This document shows positions 8,642 through 17,089 of a DNA stretch of 64,000 nt, piece after piece. The notes under the pieces are model-generated. The model worked only from the letters and a program-made list of their open reading frames with translations, did not search any database and had not been told where the DNA came from. This DNA is from Salegentibacter lacus (lineage in GTDB: Bacteria > Bacteroidota > Bacteroidia > Flavobacteriales > Flavobacteriaceae), in assembly GCF_020164555.1 (NCBI RefSeq), contig NZ_JAIQZB010000001.1:186001-250000 (forward strand). The letters are read 5' to 3'. The translations under genes were made by a program, and so were the position numbers. Every line of letters begins with the position of its first letter. Positions within the stretch are counted from its first letter, which is position 1.

Positions 8642-8672
8642 CATAGACGCAGGAAAGTTACAAAAGGTTGCC
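8642..8672 (-). promoter_or_regulatory. putative autoregulated ECF promoter
   Basis: On the minus strand GGCAACCTTTT (8672-8662) is followed, with 16 bases between AACC and CGTC, by CGTCTATG (8649-8642). This resembles ECF promoters with an AAC -35 core and a CGTC -10 core. It lies about 31 bases before the GTG of the sigma gene. Confidence 0.6.
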
Positions 8673-8719
8673 TGTACCCCGATTATTTTTTAAAAAATTA
8701 GTTTCGCAGCGAATTCTTG

Positions 8720-8727
8720 TATCTTTG
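8720..8727 (+). promoter_or_regulatory. -7 box of the RluF-like gene
   Basis: TATCTTTG matches TAnnTTTG and ends 16 bases before the ATG at 8744. A TTTCG at 8702 is at roughly -33 spacing but is imperfect. Confidence 0.55.
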
Positions 8728-8743
8728 CAGCACAATCTTTTTT

Positions 8744-9559
8744 ATGTCTGAACAGAAGCTTACCCGAATAAATAAATACTTAAGTGAAATTGGTTATTGC
8801 TCCCGCCGTGCTGCCGATAAACTCATAGATCAAGGCCGGGTGACCATCAACGGAACCGTACCTGAAATGGGCACCAAAATTGGCCCTAATGATGTGGTAA
8901 AAGTTGACGGGAAAGCGGTTTCTGAAGCAGAAAAAAAAGAACCAAACGTTTACCTCGCTTTTAATAAACCGATAGGTATTGTTTGCACTACCGATACCCG
9001 CGTGGAAAAAGATAACATTATTGATTATATAAACTATCCAAAACGGATTTTTCCTATTGGTCGTCTTGACAAACCCAGCGAAGGACTTATTTTCCTTACC
9101 AACGATGGTGATATTGTAAACAAAATTTTACGCGCCAGGAACAACCACGAAAAGGAATATATAGTTTCCGTCAACAAACCTATTACTTCAGATTTTATTC
9201 GACGAATGGGTAACGGCGTACCTATCCTGGGAACAACCACCAAAAAATGCGAAGTAGAAAAACTGGGAAAGAACGATTTTAGGATTGTGCTTACGCAAGG
9301 CTTAAACAGGCAAATTCGTAGGATGTGTGAGTTTTTAGGTTATGAAGTTGTCGCGCTTAAGCGCATTAGAATAATGAATGTTAGCCTAGATGTACCAGTG
9401 GGACAATGGCGTGATCTTACCCAGGATGAACTTGAAACCATTAACAAAATGGTAGATGAATCCAGTAAGACCGCAGAAGCATCTGCACTAAAATCTTCCG
9501 CTTTAAAAAATAAAACGACACCACGCTCGGGTCCCAGACCACGCAAGAATAAATCTTAA
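8744..9559 (+). CDS. 23S rRNA pseudouridine synthase, RluF-like
   Basis: A 271-residue RsuA/RluB/E/F-family enzyme starting at ATG 8744; a longer frame from 8717 would begin before the promoter box. An S4 RNA-binding domain (about 1-60, [19 protein letters not shown]) precedes the catalytic domain with [10 protein letters not shown], where Asp109 is the expected nucleophile, and [16 protein letters not shown]. The C-terminal 30 residues are a basic Ser/Lys tail. By similarity it isomerises a uridine in 23S rRNA; RluF is the closest subgroup by memory, but RluB/RluE specificity cannot be excluded. Confidence 0.88.
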   Translation: MSEQKLTRINKYLSEIGYCSRRAADKLIDQGRVTINGTVPEMGTKIGPNDVVKVDGKAVSEAEKKEPNVYLAFNKPIGIVCTTDTRVEKDNIIDYINYPKRIFPIGRLDKPSEGLIFLTNDGDIVNKILRARNNHEKEYIVSVNKPITSDFIRRMGNGVPILGTTTKKCEVEKLGKNDFRIVLTQGLNRQIRRMCEFLGYEVVALKRIRIMNVSLDVPVGQWRDLTQDELETINKMVDESSKTAEASALKSSALKNKTTPRSGPRPRKNKS

Positions 9560-9596
9560 CACATTATTAGCGCTGCGGCTTGCCCGCATGTTAAGA
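9554..9596. other. imperfect hairpin over the rluF-like stop codon
   Basis: TCTTAACA (9554-9561) pairs with TGTTAAGA (9589-9596), with an inner GCGG/CCGC stem. It overlaps the stop codon and could end or stabilise the transcript. No strong T-run follows. Confidence 0.4.
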
Positions 9597-9646
9597 TTAC
9601 TTGTTAATTTTAATAGCGTATAACAATGTAATTCCATTAAAGATTT

Positions 9647-10069
9647 ATGAAGGTACAACCGTTTCATTTAGCCATACCGGTTTCAGATTTACAAAAAGCC
9701 AGAAAATTTTATAAAGAAACCCTGGGTTGCGGCGAAGGCCGTAGCAGCGATCATTGGGTGGATTTCAACTTTTTTGGTCATCAATTGGTAATTCATTATA
9801 AACCTGCAGAAGAAACCGCAAAAGCTCACAGCAACCCGGTAGATGGAAAAGATGTACCGGTACCGCATTTTGGTGTTGTATTGGAATGGGATGTATTTCA
9901 GGAATTTGCCAATTTATTGAAATCAAAAAATATAGCTTTTGAAATAGAACCTTACATTCGTTTTGAAGGGCAGGTTGGCGAACAGGCCACTATGTTTTTT
10001 AAAGATCCCTGCGGAAATGCCCTGGAATTCAAAGCCTTCAAAAATAAAGACCAAATATTTGCAAAATAA
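9647..10069 (+). CDS. VOC (glyoxalase/dioxygenase) family protein
   Basis: A 140-residue vicinal-oxygen-chelate fold protein with the two beta-alpha-beta-beta-beta modules. The first opens [20 protein letters not shown], giving a His metal-ligand candidate at residue 6. The second has [15 protein letters not shown] and [15 protein letters not shown], with the metal-ligand Glu near the end. The substrate cannot be predicted; relatives include glyoxalases, extradiol dioxygenases and fosfomycin-resistance enzymes. It reads into a permease gene 18 bases downstream. Confidence 0.88.
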   Translation: MKVQPFHLAIPVSDLQKARKFYKETLGCGEGRSSDHWVDFNFFGHQLVIHYKPAEETAKAHSNPVDGKDVPVPHFGVVLEWDVFQEFANLLKSKNIAFEIEPYIRFEGQVGEQATMFFKDPCGNALEFKAFKNKDQIFAK

Positions 10070-10087
10070 CCAACCAATCACTGAAAT

Positions 10088-11107
10088 ATGGATAGATTAA
10101 AACCGGCACTTGTACGGCAGATCTTCGTACTAATGCTCATCCTCTTTTTAACGGTTTTAATTTTTAAAGAAATTATTCCTTACCTCTCAGGGGTGCTTGG
10201 TGCAATTACTTTATACGTTCTTTTACGTAATTGGATGAAAAAATTATTGGCCCGGGGCTGGAAACCTCCGGTTGCGGCTGCGCTCTTAATGGCAGGTTCT
10301 TTTGTAGGTATCCTGGTTCCCATTACATTAATTGTAATTATGCTTACTTCTAAAATAAGTAAAGCAGTTGCAAATTCTGAAAGGGTAATTAGAGCAGTAA
10401 AAGAACAACTAACTGAGGCGGAAACCTATATTGGCTATAGCTTAAGCGAGTCTATAGACACCTCATCTGTCACCAATTGGATGTCTGGAAATTTACAAAG
10501 CCTGGCAGGCGGTACATTTAATGCCTTTATTGCTATTGGTATTATGTATTTTATGCTTTATTATATGCTGGTTAAAAGGGATTCCATGAAATCTTCCCTT
10601 ATTTCCTATATCCCATTGGGGAATGATAACCTGGAAATAATTGCAAAAGAGAGTGATCAACTTGTAAAATCTAACGCACTGGGTATTCCGCTGGTGGCTA
10701 TATTCCAGGGAATTATTGCACTTATTGGATACTTGATTTTTGGCGTGCCCGATCCTTTCTTTTGGTTTGTAATTACAGCCATAGGATCTATGATTCCTTT
10801 TATAGGAACCGCAATAGGAATTCTTCCGGTAGTGATACTTTTAGTAGCCCAGGGCGATAACTGGCAGGCAATTGCTATGTTGATCTATGGATTTGTAGTA
10901 GTTGGATCTACAGATAATTTAATCCGCTTATATATTATAGATCGGCTTGCGGCAGTTCACCCACTTATAACACTATTTGGTGTAATTGTAGGGGTTCAGC
11001 TTTTTGGCTTTATAGGATTAATTTTTGGACCATTACTGGTATCCCTATTTTTACTTATTCTAAAAATTTACAAGAAGGAATACGGCAATGCCCACGATAG
11101 ACTTTAA
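10088..11107 (+). CDS. AI-2E family transporter (PerM-like permease)
   Basis: A 339-residue polytopic membrane protein with about seven or eight hydrophobic segments. It shows the family pattern: paired N-terminal helices, a soluble loop (about 90-140, KAVANSERVIRAVKEQLTEA), then GVPDPFFWFVITAIGSMIPF and the final FGFIGLIFGPLLVSLFLLIL. Family members have been linked to AI-2 export or Na+/H+ exchange; the substrate here is unknown. It is probably cotranscribed with the YkvA-like gene 29 bases downstream. Confidence 0.9.
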   Translation: MDRLKPALVRQIFVLMLILFLTVLIFKEIIPYLSGVLGAITLYVLLRNWMKKLLARGWKPPVAAALLMAGSFVGILVPITLIVIMLTSKISKAVANSERVIRAVKEQLTEAETYIGYSLSESIDTSSVTNWMSGNLQSLAGGTFNAFIAIGIMYFMLYYMLVKRDSMKSSLISYIPLGNDNLEIIAKESDQLVKSNALGIPLVAIFQGIIALIGYLIFGVPDPFFWFVITAIGSMIPFIGTAIGILPVVILLVAQGDNWQAIAMLIYGFVVVGSTDNLIRLYIIDRLAAVHPLITLFGVIVGVQLFGFIGLIFGPLLVSLFLLILKIYKKEYGNAHDRL

Positions 11108-11136
11108 AATGACTATTAATCACAAAATGAAGAATT

Positions 11137-11541
11137 ATGAATATGTTCAGTAAAAAGAAACAAGAGATTGATGAGGAATACATGAAAAAAGGTGTTTCTA
11201 AAGTGAAAGATGGTGATGTAGAAATTACTGCAAATAACCAGGCGGAGATTGAAGATAAAATTGCTAATGCAGGTGCTTTAAGGAAGTATAGCGAACTTGG
11301 TAAATTAATGTTTGGAATGCTGAAAGATTATCGAAGTGGTGTTTACAGTAACATTCCCTGGTTTACCATTGCATCTATAGTCTTTGCTCTTCTATATGTT
11401 TTGAATCCGTTAGATCTGGTGCCAGATTTTATTCCGGGGTTTGGTTATATAGATGATTTTGCTATTCTAACAATTACATTAAGATTTATTGAAACCGATC
11501 TTCATAAATATTTGGACTGGAAACTCGAAGAAGAAGAATAA
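11137..11541 (+). CDS. YkvA/DUF1232 family membrane protein
   Basis: A 134-residue protein with a charged N-terminal half and the DUF1232 signature in the C-terminal half (IPWFTIASIVFALLYVLNPL, then DLVPDFIPGFGYIDDFAILT). One to two membrane segments are likely. The function of the family is not established. ATGs at 11137 and 11143 are both possible starts. A bidirectional terminator separates it from convergent folD. Confidence 0.88.
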   Translation: MNMFSKKKQEIDEEYMKKGVSKVKDGDVEITANNQAEIEDKIANAGALRKYSELGKLMFGMLKDYRSGVYSNIPWFTIASIVFALLYVLNPLDLVPDFIPGFGYIDDFAILTITLRFIETDLHKYLDWKLEEEE

Positions 11542-11571
11542 GCTCCTTATCTTTCTGAATTAAGAGAAATA

Positions 11572-11617
11572 AAAAAGTCCTCACAGCTTCCGATTGGAAA
11601 ACCTGTGAGGACTTTTT
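11572..11617. terminator. bidirectional terminator between ykvA-like and folD
   Basis: AAAAAGTCCTCACAG (11572-11586) pairs with CTGTGAGGACTTTTT (11603-11617). The arms end in A- and T-runs on both strands, so the hairpin can end transcription from either side. The CCTCACAG/CTGTGAGG arms recur in the inverted repeat at 6120-6154. Confidence 0.85.
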
Positions 11618-11633
11618 CTATTTTGAAAACTTC

Positions 11634-12536
11634 TTAAGCTTTACTTTTTTCTTTTGCTCTTTTCTTATGGCGTTCAGTGGCCAGCAAGGTGTTTTTAAGC
11701 AACATAGAAACCGTCATTGGTCCTACTCCACCGGGCACAGGTGTAATATAAGAAGCTCGTTTGCTTACATTTTCAAAATCTACATCGCCTTTAATCACAT
11801 AACCTTTTTCGGCTTCATCATTTGGTACTCTGGTAATCCCAACGTCAATAATTACAGCATCGTCTTTAATCATTTCGGCTTTAAGAAAATCTGGGATTCC
11901 AACAGCGATTATGATAATATCAGCTTGAGAAGTAATCTGGGTAATATTTTTAGTAAACTCGTGGGTTAGGGTTACTGTTGAATTTCCTGGGAAACCACTT
12001 CTTCCCATTAAAATACTCATTGGTCTTCCAACTATATAACTTCTACCAATAACTACCGTATGTTTTCCTTTAGTAGGAATATCGTAACGCTCCAGTAATT
12101 CCAGAATTCCAAACGGTGTTGCAGGAATAAAGGAAGTCATATCCAAAGCCATTTTCCCAAAGTTGGTAGGATGGAATCCATCTACATCCTTATCTGGGTC
12201 TACGGCATTTAATACTTTCTGAGTGTCAATTTGTGGTGGTAAAGGCAACTGAACGATAAATCCGTCTATATCGTCATTTTGGTTTAGCTCCTCGATCTTA
12301 TCCAAAAGTTCGATTTCACTTACTGTATTGGGAAGGCGATATAAAGAAGATTCAAAACCTACACGTTTGCAAGATTTTACTTTTGCGTTTACATAAGTTA
12401 AGCTGGCACCATCGTTCCCGACAATAATCGCAGCCAAATGAGGTACTTTTTCGCCTCTTTTCTTAATCTTTTCAACCTCAGCAGCAATCTCATCTTTAAT
12501 ATCGTTGCTGGTTTTTTTTCCGTCTAAAATAGTCAT
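11634..12536 (-). CDS. folD: bifunctional methylenetetrahydrofolate dehydrogenase/cyclohydrolase FolD
   Basis: A 300-residue FolD. The catalytic-Lys segment TYVNAKVKSCKRVGF, the substrate-binding DGFIVQLPLPPQID, the NADP-binding VIGRSYIVGRPMSILM and the PGGVGPMTVSMLLKNT signature are all present. It interconverts 5,10-methylene- and 10-formyl-tetrahydrofolate in the cytosol. The start is ATG at 12536, immediately preceded on its strand by the short-repeat flank of the four-helix-bundle gene, so that cassette separates it from ffh. Confidence 0.96.
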   Translation of the reverse strand: MTILDGKKTSNDIKDEIAAEVEKIKKRGEKVPHLAAIIVGNDGASLTYVNAKVKSCKRVGFESSLYRLPNTVSEIELLDKIEELNQNDDIDGFIVQLPLPPQIDTQKVLNAVDPDKDVDGFHPTNFGKMALDMTSFIPATPFGILELLERYDIPTKGKHTVVIGRSYIVGRPMSILMGRSGFPGNSTVTLTHEFTKNITQITSQADIIIIAVGIPDFLKAEMIKDDAVIIDVGITRVPNDEAEKGYVIKGDVDFENVSKRASYITPVPGGVGPMTVSMLLKNTLLATERHKKRAKEKSKA

Positions 12537-12537
12537 G

Positions 12538-12572
12538 TTCAGTTTTCAGTTGGCAGTAGCAGTTGGCAGTTT
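12538..12572. repeat. CAGTTGGCAGT short-repeat cluster, left flank
   Basis: Bases 12538-12572 contain CAGTTTTCAGTTGGCAGT followed by a second AGTTGGCAGTTTTC copy. They begin right after the folD start codon region and run to the stop of the four-helix-bundle gene. The right flank (12961-12992) carries related motifs in opposite orientation. Confidence 0.6.
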
Positions 12573-12944
12573 TCACTCATCGCCAACTCCGAATCTCCCG
12601 GGATTATTAATCATAAAGTTTCGAAGTTTTCCAACTTCCTGGCTCTTTTTAATCAATTTTTCTTTTGTATCTAAGTCTATGTATTTGCAAGCATAGGCAA
12701 ATTCTAACCAACTTTGAGTTTCGGCATTTTCAGCATCACTATCGGTTAATTTACTTATAAAATGTTTCTTGTATCTTCTTTTCCTATAAGCTTCAGCAAC
12801 ATTTACACTTACCGATCTAGAACTTCTTCTTATTTGATCGGTAAGAGAATATGTTTCTTCTTTTGGAAACTTTCTGGAAACTTCAAAAATTTCCATAGCC
12901 AAGGCAAATCCTATCTCATAAACACGCAGTGACTTAAAATCCAT
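12573..12944 (-). CDS. four-helix-bundle protein, 23S rRNA IVP / Avd-like
   Basis: A 123-residue, all-helical protein of the 23S rRNA-intervening-sequence (IVP, S23) family: DFKSLRVYEIGFALAMEIFE at the start, SLTDQIRRSSRSVSVNVAEA in helix 2 and WLEFAYACKYID in helix 3. The fold is shared with Avd, the accessory protein of diversity-generating retroelements. No reverse transcriptase or variable repeat is nearby, and it is not inside an rRNA gene. It sits alone between folD and ffh, flanked by inverted short repeats. Function unknown; nucleic-acid binding is plausible. Confidence 0.88.
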   Translation of the reverse strand: MDFKSLRVYEIGFALAMEIFEVSRKFPKEETYSLTDQIRRSSRSVSVNVAEAYRKRRYKKHFISKLTDSDAENAETQSWLEFAYACKYIDLDTKEKLIKKSQEVGKLRNFMINNPGRFGVGDE

Positions 12945-12960
12945 ATTTCAAAATTTAATT

Positions 12961-12992
12961 TTTACTGCAAACTGAGACTGCTATAACTGCCT
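12961..12992. repeat. ACTGC-type short-repeat cluster, right flank
   Basis: Bases 12961-12992 read TTTACTGCAAACTGAGACTG then CTATAACTGCCTACTGG. These ACTGC/AACTG units are the reverse complement in style of the left-flank units, giving an imperfect inverted repeat around the gene. Confidence 0.5.
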
Positions 12993-12999
12993 ACTGGCT

Positions 13000-14328
13000 C
13001 TATTTCATTCCCTTCATCATTTGCATCATCTTCTGGCCGCCACCGCCCTGCATCATCTTCATCATTTTTCCCATTTGGTTGAACTGCTTCAACAACTGGT
13101 TCACTTCCTGTACCGTAGTTCCCGAACCTTTACTAATTCGTTTCTTACGGCTTGAATTTATAACTTTCGGGTTGCTGCGTTCTTCAGGAGTCATCGAGTG
13201 AATTATTGCTTCAATTCCTTTAAAGGCATCGTCATCAATATCTACATCTTTCAGCATTTTGCCTGCTCCCGGAATCATCCCCATAAGGTCTTTCATAGAC
13301 CCCATCTTCTTGATTTGCTGTAATTGCTTCAAAAAATCATCAAAACCAAATTGGTTTTTTGCAATTTTCTTCTGAAGTTTTCTCGCTTCCTCTTCATCAT
13401 ATTGTTCCTGGGCACGTTCCACAAGAGAAACAACATCTCCCATTCCCAAAATCCTATCGGCCATACGGTCTGGATAGAACACATCTAACGCGTCCATCTT
13501 CTCCCCGGTACCAATAAATTTAATAGGTTTATTAACTACAGATTTAATGGAAATTGCCGCACCACCACGAGTATCACCATCTAATTTTGTAAGGATAACC
13601 CCGTCAAAATTCAGCCTTTCGTTAAAAGTTTTTGCGGTATTCACGGCATCCTGACCCGTCATAGAATCTACCACGAATAGAGTCTCGTGCGGTTGGATTG
13701 CTTCGTGGATATTTGTGATCTCGGTCATCATCGCCTCATCTACAGCTAAACGACCGGCGGTATCAATAATCACTACATTATGGCCATTTTGCTTAGCGTG
13801 CGCAATTGCAGCTTTAGAAATAGCAACAGGATCCTGATTACCTTCATCTGAAAATACCTCAACACCAACCTGCTCTCCAACTACGTGCAACTGATTTATC
13901 GCCGCAGGACGGTAAACATCACAGGCAACCAAAAGTGGTTTTTTTGATTTTTTTGTTTTAAGAAAATTCGCAAGTTTTCCTGAAAAAGTAGTTTTACCAC
14001 TACCCTGCAATCCAGACATCAAAATAATAGAAGGATCACCAGAAAGATTAATCCCTTCGGCTTCCCCACCCATTAATTGGGTAAGTTCATCTTTTACCAG
14101 TTTCACCATCATTTGGCCAGGCTTCAATGCGGTCAAAACATCCTGCCCAAGCGCTTTTTCCTTCACGACATTGGTGAAATCTTTGGCTATTTTATAGTTC
14201 ACATCTGCATCAACCAAAGCACGTCTAACTTCCTTTAAAGTTTCGGCAACGTTTACCTCGGTAATCTGGCCGTGCCCTTTTAAAACGTGTAAGGCATTAT
14301 CTAACTTATCACTTAAACTATCAAACAT
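13000..14328 (-). CDS. ffh: signal recognition particle protein Ffh
   Basis: A 442-residue SRP54 GTPase. N domain about 1-90, then the G domain with P-loop GLQGSGKTT (106-114), DTAGRLA from 189 and TKLDGDTRGGAA. The C-terminal M domain ends in a Met-rich tail (GKMMKMMQGGGGQKMMQMMK). It binds signal peptides and 4.5S RNA and targets ribosomes to the membrane. No ffs RNA gene was recognised in the window. Confidence 0.97.
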   Translation of the reverse strand: MFDSLSDKLDNALHVLKGHGQITEVNVAETLKEVRRALVDADVNYKIAKDFTNVVKEKALGQDVLTALKPGQMMVKLVKDELTQLMGGEAEGINLSGDPSIILMSGLQGSGKTTFSGKLANFLKTKKSKKPLLVACDVYRPAAINQLHVVGEQVGVEVFSDEGNQDPVAISKAAIAHAKQNGHNVVIIDTAGRLAVDEAMMTEITNIHEAIQPHETLFVVDSMTGQDAVNTAKTFNERLNFDGVILTKLDGDTRGGAAISIKSVVNKPIKFIGTGEKMDALDVFYPDRMADRILGMGDVVSLVERAQEQYDEEEARKLQKKIAKNQFGFDDFLKQLQQIKKMGSMKDLMGMIPGAGKMLKDVDIDDDAFKGIEAIIHSMTPEERSNPKVINSSRKKRISKGSGTTVQEVNQLLKQFNQMGKMMKMMQGGGGQKMMQMMKGMK

Positions 14329-14594
14329 AATTTTTCCTATGGTTTAATTTCCCAAAGAGGGTATAATTCTGCCGAGGCTTACCCCGATATTTTAAAAACT
14401 TTATTCAATTTAACCTCCAGGATTTATCCCGGAGTTTTGGTTTCGCTTTTTCAACGAATTGCAAATTTAATGATTTGAGCCTGAAGTGAAAACTTTTATT
14501 TCAGTTCTCAGTTGTCGGTTCTCTGTTTTCCGTTCTGCTCCAATCTAAAATTAAAATCATCAGCCTTTTTTTCCCTTCGGGGCCAGTGGGCTTT
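14329..14594. other. ffh-argS intergenic region with degenerate short repeats
   Basis: This 266-base stretch has no supportable gene. Bases about 14502-14545 carry TCAGTTCTCAGTTGTCGGTT and TCTGTTTTCCGTTCTG, which look like degenerate relatives of the short repeats around the four-helix-bundle gene. The segment next to ffh presumably holds its promoter, but no clear TAnnTTTG box stands out. Confidence 0.4.
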
Positions 14595-16376
14595 CTACAT
14601 TCTTTCTGGCACCTGGATTCCCAGCAAACCAAATGAAGATTTTATAACATTGCCCACACTATTCGCCAATTGTACTCTTAAGGTTTTTTCGGTAATATCC
14701 TCAGTTCCAAGGATCGTTACATTTTGATAAAATGAATTGAATTCTTTTACCAGATCGTAAGTGTAATTAGCAATTAATGCCGGACTATGATTTTCTGCAG
14801 CCAACTGAATTGTTTCAGGATATAACTGAATTTGCTTGATTAATGATCGCTCTTTTTCGTGAAATTCATAGCCATCGGCTACCTGTTTCTTAAAATCGAA
14901 ATCTGCTTTCCTAATTATAGACTGAATTCTTGCGTAAGTATATTGAATAAACGGCCCTGTATTCCCCTGAAAATCTACCGATTCTTCAGGATTAAAGAGA
15001 ATTCTTTTTTTAGGGTCTACTTTTAAAATATAGTATTTTAATGCCCCCAAACCGATCATTCGATAAAGCTCTTCCTTTTCAACTTCGGTATAGCCGTCTA
15101 ATTTCCCTAATTCTTCAGAAATATTCCTGGCGGTTTCGGTCATTTCAGCAATTAGATCGTCGGCATCTACTACCGTACCTTCACGACTTTTCATCTTTCC
15201 GCTAGGCAGATCAACCATTCCGTAGCTTAAGTGATACAGATAGTCTGCCCAGTCGAAACCGAGTTTTTTCAGGATTAAAAACAAGACTTTAAAGTGGTAA
15301 TCTTGCTCATTCCCTACGGTATAAACCATTCCGTTAATATCAAAATCCTTTACCCGTTGAATGGCAGTACCAATATCCTGTGTCATATAAACTGCGGTAC
15401 CATCGCTACGCAAAACGATCTTTTCGTCCAGTCCTTCCTCGGTAAGATCTATCCAAACACTGCCGTCTTCTTTTTTATAAAAAACGCCCTTTTCAAGCCC
15501 CTGGTTTACCACATCTTTCCCAAGCAGGTAAGTATCGCTTTCGTAATAATTCTTATCGAAATCTACGCCTAAAGCATCATAGGTTTTTTCAAATCCGTTG
15601 TAAACCCATTGGTTCATTTTCTCCCAAAGGGCAACCACTTCTGGATCGCCGGCTTCCCATTTTAGCAACATTTGCTTGGCTTCAACCAAAATTGGTGCTT
15701 CAGCTTTTGCGGCTTCTTCCGTAACACCTTTGGTTTCCATCAATTCGGAAATTTCCTTTTTGTACTCCTGGTCGAATTTTACATAGTAATTCCCGACTAA
15801 TTTATCGCCTTTTAACCCGGTAGATTCGGGGGTTTCTCCATTTCCGAAACGCTCCCAGGCCAGCATAGATTTACAAATATGAATTCCGCGATCGTTTATG
15901 ATCTGGGTTTTGTAAGATTTATTTCCGGCGGCACTTAAAATTTCCGCTACAGAAAAACCTAAAAGAATATTCCTTATATGACCTAAATGCAGCGGTTTAT
16001 TGGTATTTGGTGAAGAATATTCAACCATAATTCCCTGTGCATCTTCAGCAGCAGGAATAATCCCAAAATCTTCCCTGTTTTTCATTTCGTTAAAAAAATC
16101 AAGGAAATAGGCATTGCTTAAAACAATGTTTAGAAAACCTTTAACCACATTAAAGCCGGAAACTTCAGTCACATTTTCGGCTAAATAATTTCCAATTTCC
16201 TCTCCCAGTTTAACGGGATTGGTCTTTAGTTGACGAAGCATTGGGAACGTCACCAAAGTAATATCACCTTCAAAATCCTTTCGTGTAGGCTGAAATTCTA
16301 AGTTATCAATTTCAACATCATAGATCTTTTTAACAGCATCTTTTACGTGGGTAGCGAGGGTACTTTGGAGTTTCAT
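14595..16376 (-). CDS. argS: arginyl-tRNA synthetase
   Basis: A 593-residue class I aminoacyl-tRNA synthetase. The N-terminal Add-1 domain (about 1-110) is followed by the HIGH-type motif HLGH (130-133, within SSPNTNKPLHLGHIRN). A degenerate KMSK loop (SGKMKSREGTVV) and the C-terminal anticodon-binding helical domain follow, ending LLGIQVPERM. It charges tRNA-Arg with arginine. A -7 box lies upstream at 16408-16415. Confidence 0.97.
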   Translation of the reverse strand: MKLQSTLATHVKDAVKKIYDVEIDNLEFQPTRKDFEGDITLVTFPMLRQLKTNPVKLGEEIGNYLAENVTEVSGFNVVKGFLNIVLSNAYFLDFFNEMKNREDFGIIPAAEDAQGIMVEYSSPNTNKPLHLGHIRNILLGFSVAEILSAAGNKSYKTQIINDRGIHICKSMLAWERFGNGETPESTGLKGDKLVGNYYVKFDQEYKKEISELMETKGVTEEAAKAEAPILVEAKQMLLKWEAGDPEVVALWEKMNQWVYNGFEKTYDALGVDFDKNYYESDTYLLGKDVVNQGLEKGVFYKKEDGSVWIDLTEEGLDEKIVLRSDGTAVYMTQDIGTAIQRVKDFDINGMVYTVGNEQDYHFKVLFLILKKLGFDWADYLYHLSYGMVDLPSGKMKSREGTVVDADDLIAEMTETARNISEELGKLDGYTEVEKEELYRMIGLGALKYYILKVDPKKRILFNPEESVDFQGNTGPFIQYTYARIQSIIRKADFDFKKQVADGYEFHEKERSLIKQIQLYPETIQLAAENHSPALIANYTYDLVKEFNSFYQNVTILGTEDITEKTLRVQLANSVGNVIKSSFGLLGIQVPERM

Positions 16377-16407
16377 TTCTTACTTCTATTTATTGTTTTA
16401 AGCCCTG

Positions 16408-16415
16408 CAAAGATA
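16408..16415 (-). promoter_or_regulatory. -7 box of argS
   Basis: On the minus strand TATCTTTG matches TAnnTTTG, about 31 bases before the argS ATG. The palindrome ATAGGCTTTTGCCTAT lies just upstream where the -33 element should be. Confidence 0.55.
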
Positions 16416-16444
16416 ACAGAAAATAGGCTTTTGCCTATAATTTA

Positions 16445-16483
16445 CTCGATAATCGAGATTAAACGCATCGAGACTTATCTCGA
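16445..16483. promoter_or_regulatory. two adjacent short palindromes in a divergent promoter region
   Basis: CTCGATAATCGAG (16445-16457) and TCGAGACTTATCTCGA (16468-16483) share the TCGAGA core. They lie between argS and the divergent gene at 16557. They could be operator sites or hairpins; no regulator is identifiable. Confidence 0.35.
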
Positions 16484-16556
16484 ATTGTAAATTATTTTTT
16501 CTCAATGCTTTGTGGACTTACCCCGAAGTAATTTACTTATCTTTAAACAAAAAGCT

Positions 16557-16982
16557 ATGTTATTAAATATCTCCTATAACCGGGCAAAAACCAAAGAGAA
16601 AATAGACAAAGAAGTTGGCAAGCCATTTACGCTGCTTGCCCGAATGAAATTAAACGGCACAGGTTCGCCAAAACTGCATATTACCGATACTAGTATTGAT
16701 ATTCACAATCTCCTGGTTTTAGATAATAATGCCAACACCTGTAATGTGGAAATGCGGCCTAACGGGATTATTGTCATGTTTAGGTCTTTACTGGAAACCT
16801 ACGCACTGATTATTCCTTATTATAAACTTCATCTTTACAAAGGCAAAGCCGAAGAATATTCTATTTATAAAGATCATTCTAAAATAAAGGTAAAGGCCGA
16901 TACGCCAGCGATACATAAATATTTTAAAAAGATCCTGGACTATAAATCTGATAACGCACTAACACAGGTTGAAGATCTTTAA
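16557..16982 (+). CDS. conserved hypothetical protein
   Basis: A 141-residue protein from ATG 16557 (MLLNISYNRAKTKEKIDKEV). No signal peptide, membrane helix or recognised motif. A beta-rich central part (LHITDTSIDIHNLLVLDNNA) is followed by a basic C-terminal region. A longer frame opens at 16512, but a TATCTTTA box at 16538-16545 would then lie inside the gene, so the later start is preferred. Transcribed divergently from argS. Confidence 0.65.
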   Translation: MLLNISYNRAKTKEKIDKEVGKPFTLLARMKLNGTGSPKLHITDTSIDIHNLLVLDNNANTCNVEMRPNGIIVMFRSLLETYALIIPYYKLHLYKGKAEEYSIYKDHSKIKVKADTPAIHKYFKKILDYKSDNALTQVEDL

Positions 16983-17089
16983 CCATAACTTTACAAAGCC
17001 TTCAAAACTTATCTATTTTTGATAATATAAGATTAATTTCTCCTTAATTTTTAATCGGCACTTCTGTAGCAATTTTGCCAAAAAAATTA

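Noticed and set aside
12573-12944. Diversity-generating retroelement built around the Avd-like protein
   Set aside because: No reverse transcriptase, template repeat or variable repeat in the neighbourhood.
17060-17089. TTG start of MarC at 17075
   Set aside because: It adds only five residues (MPKKL) before ATG 17090, which fits the MarC N-terminus better.
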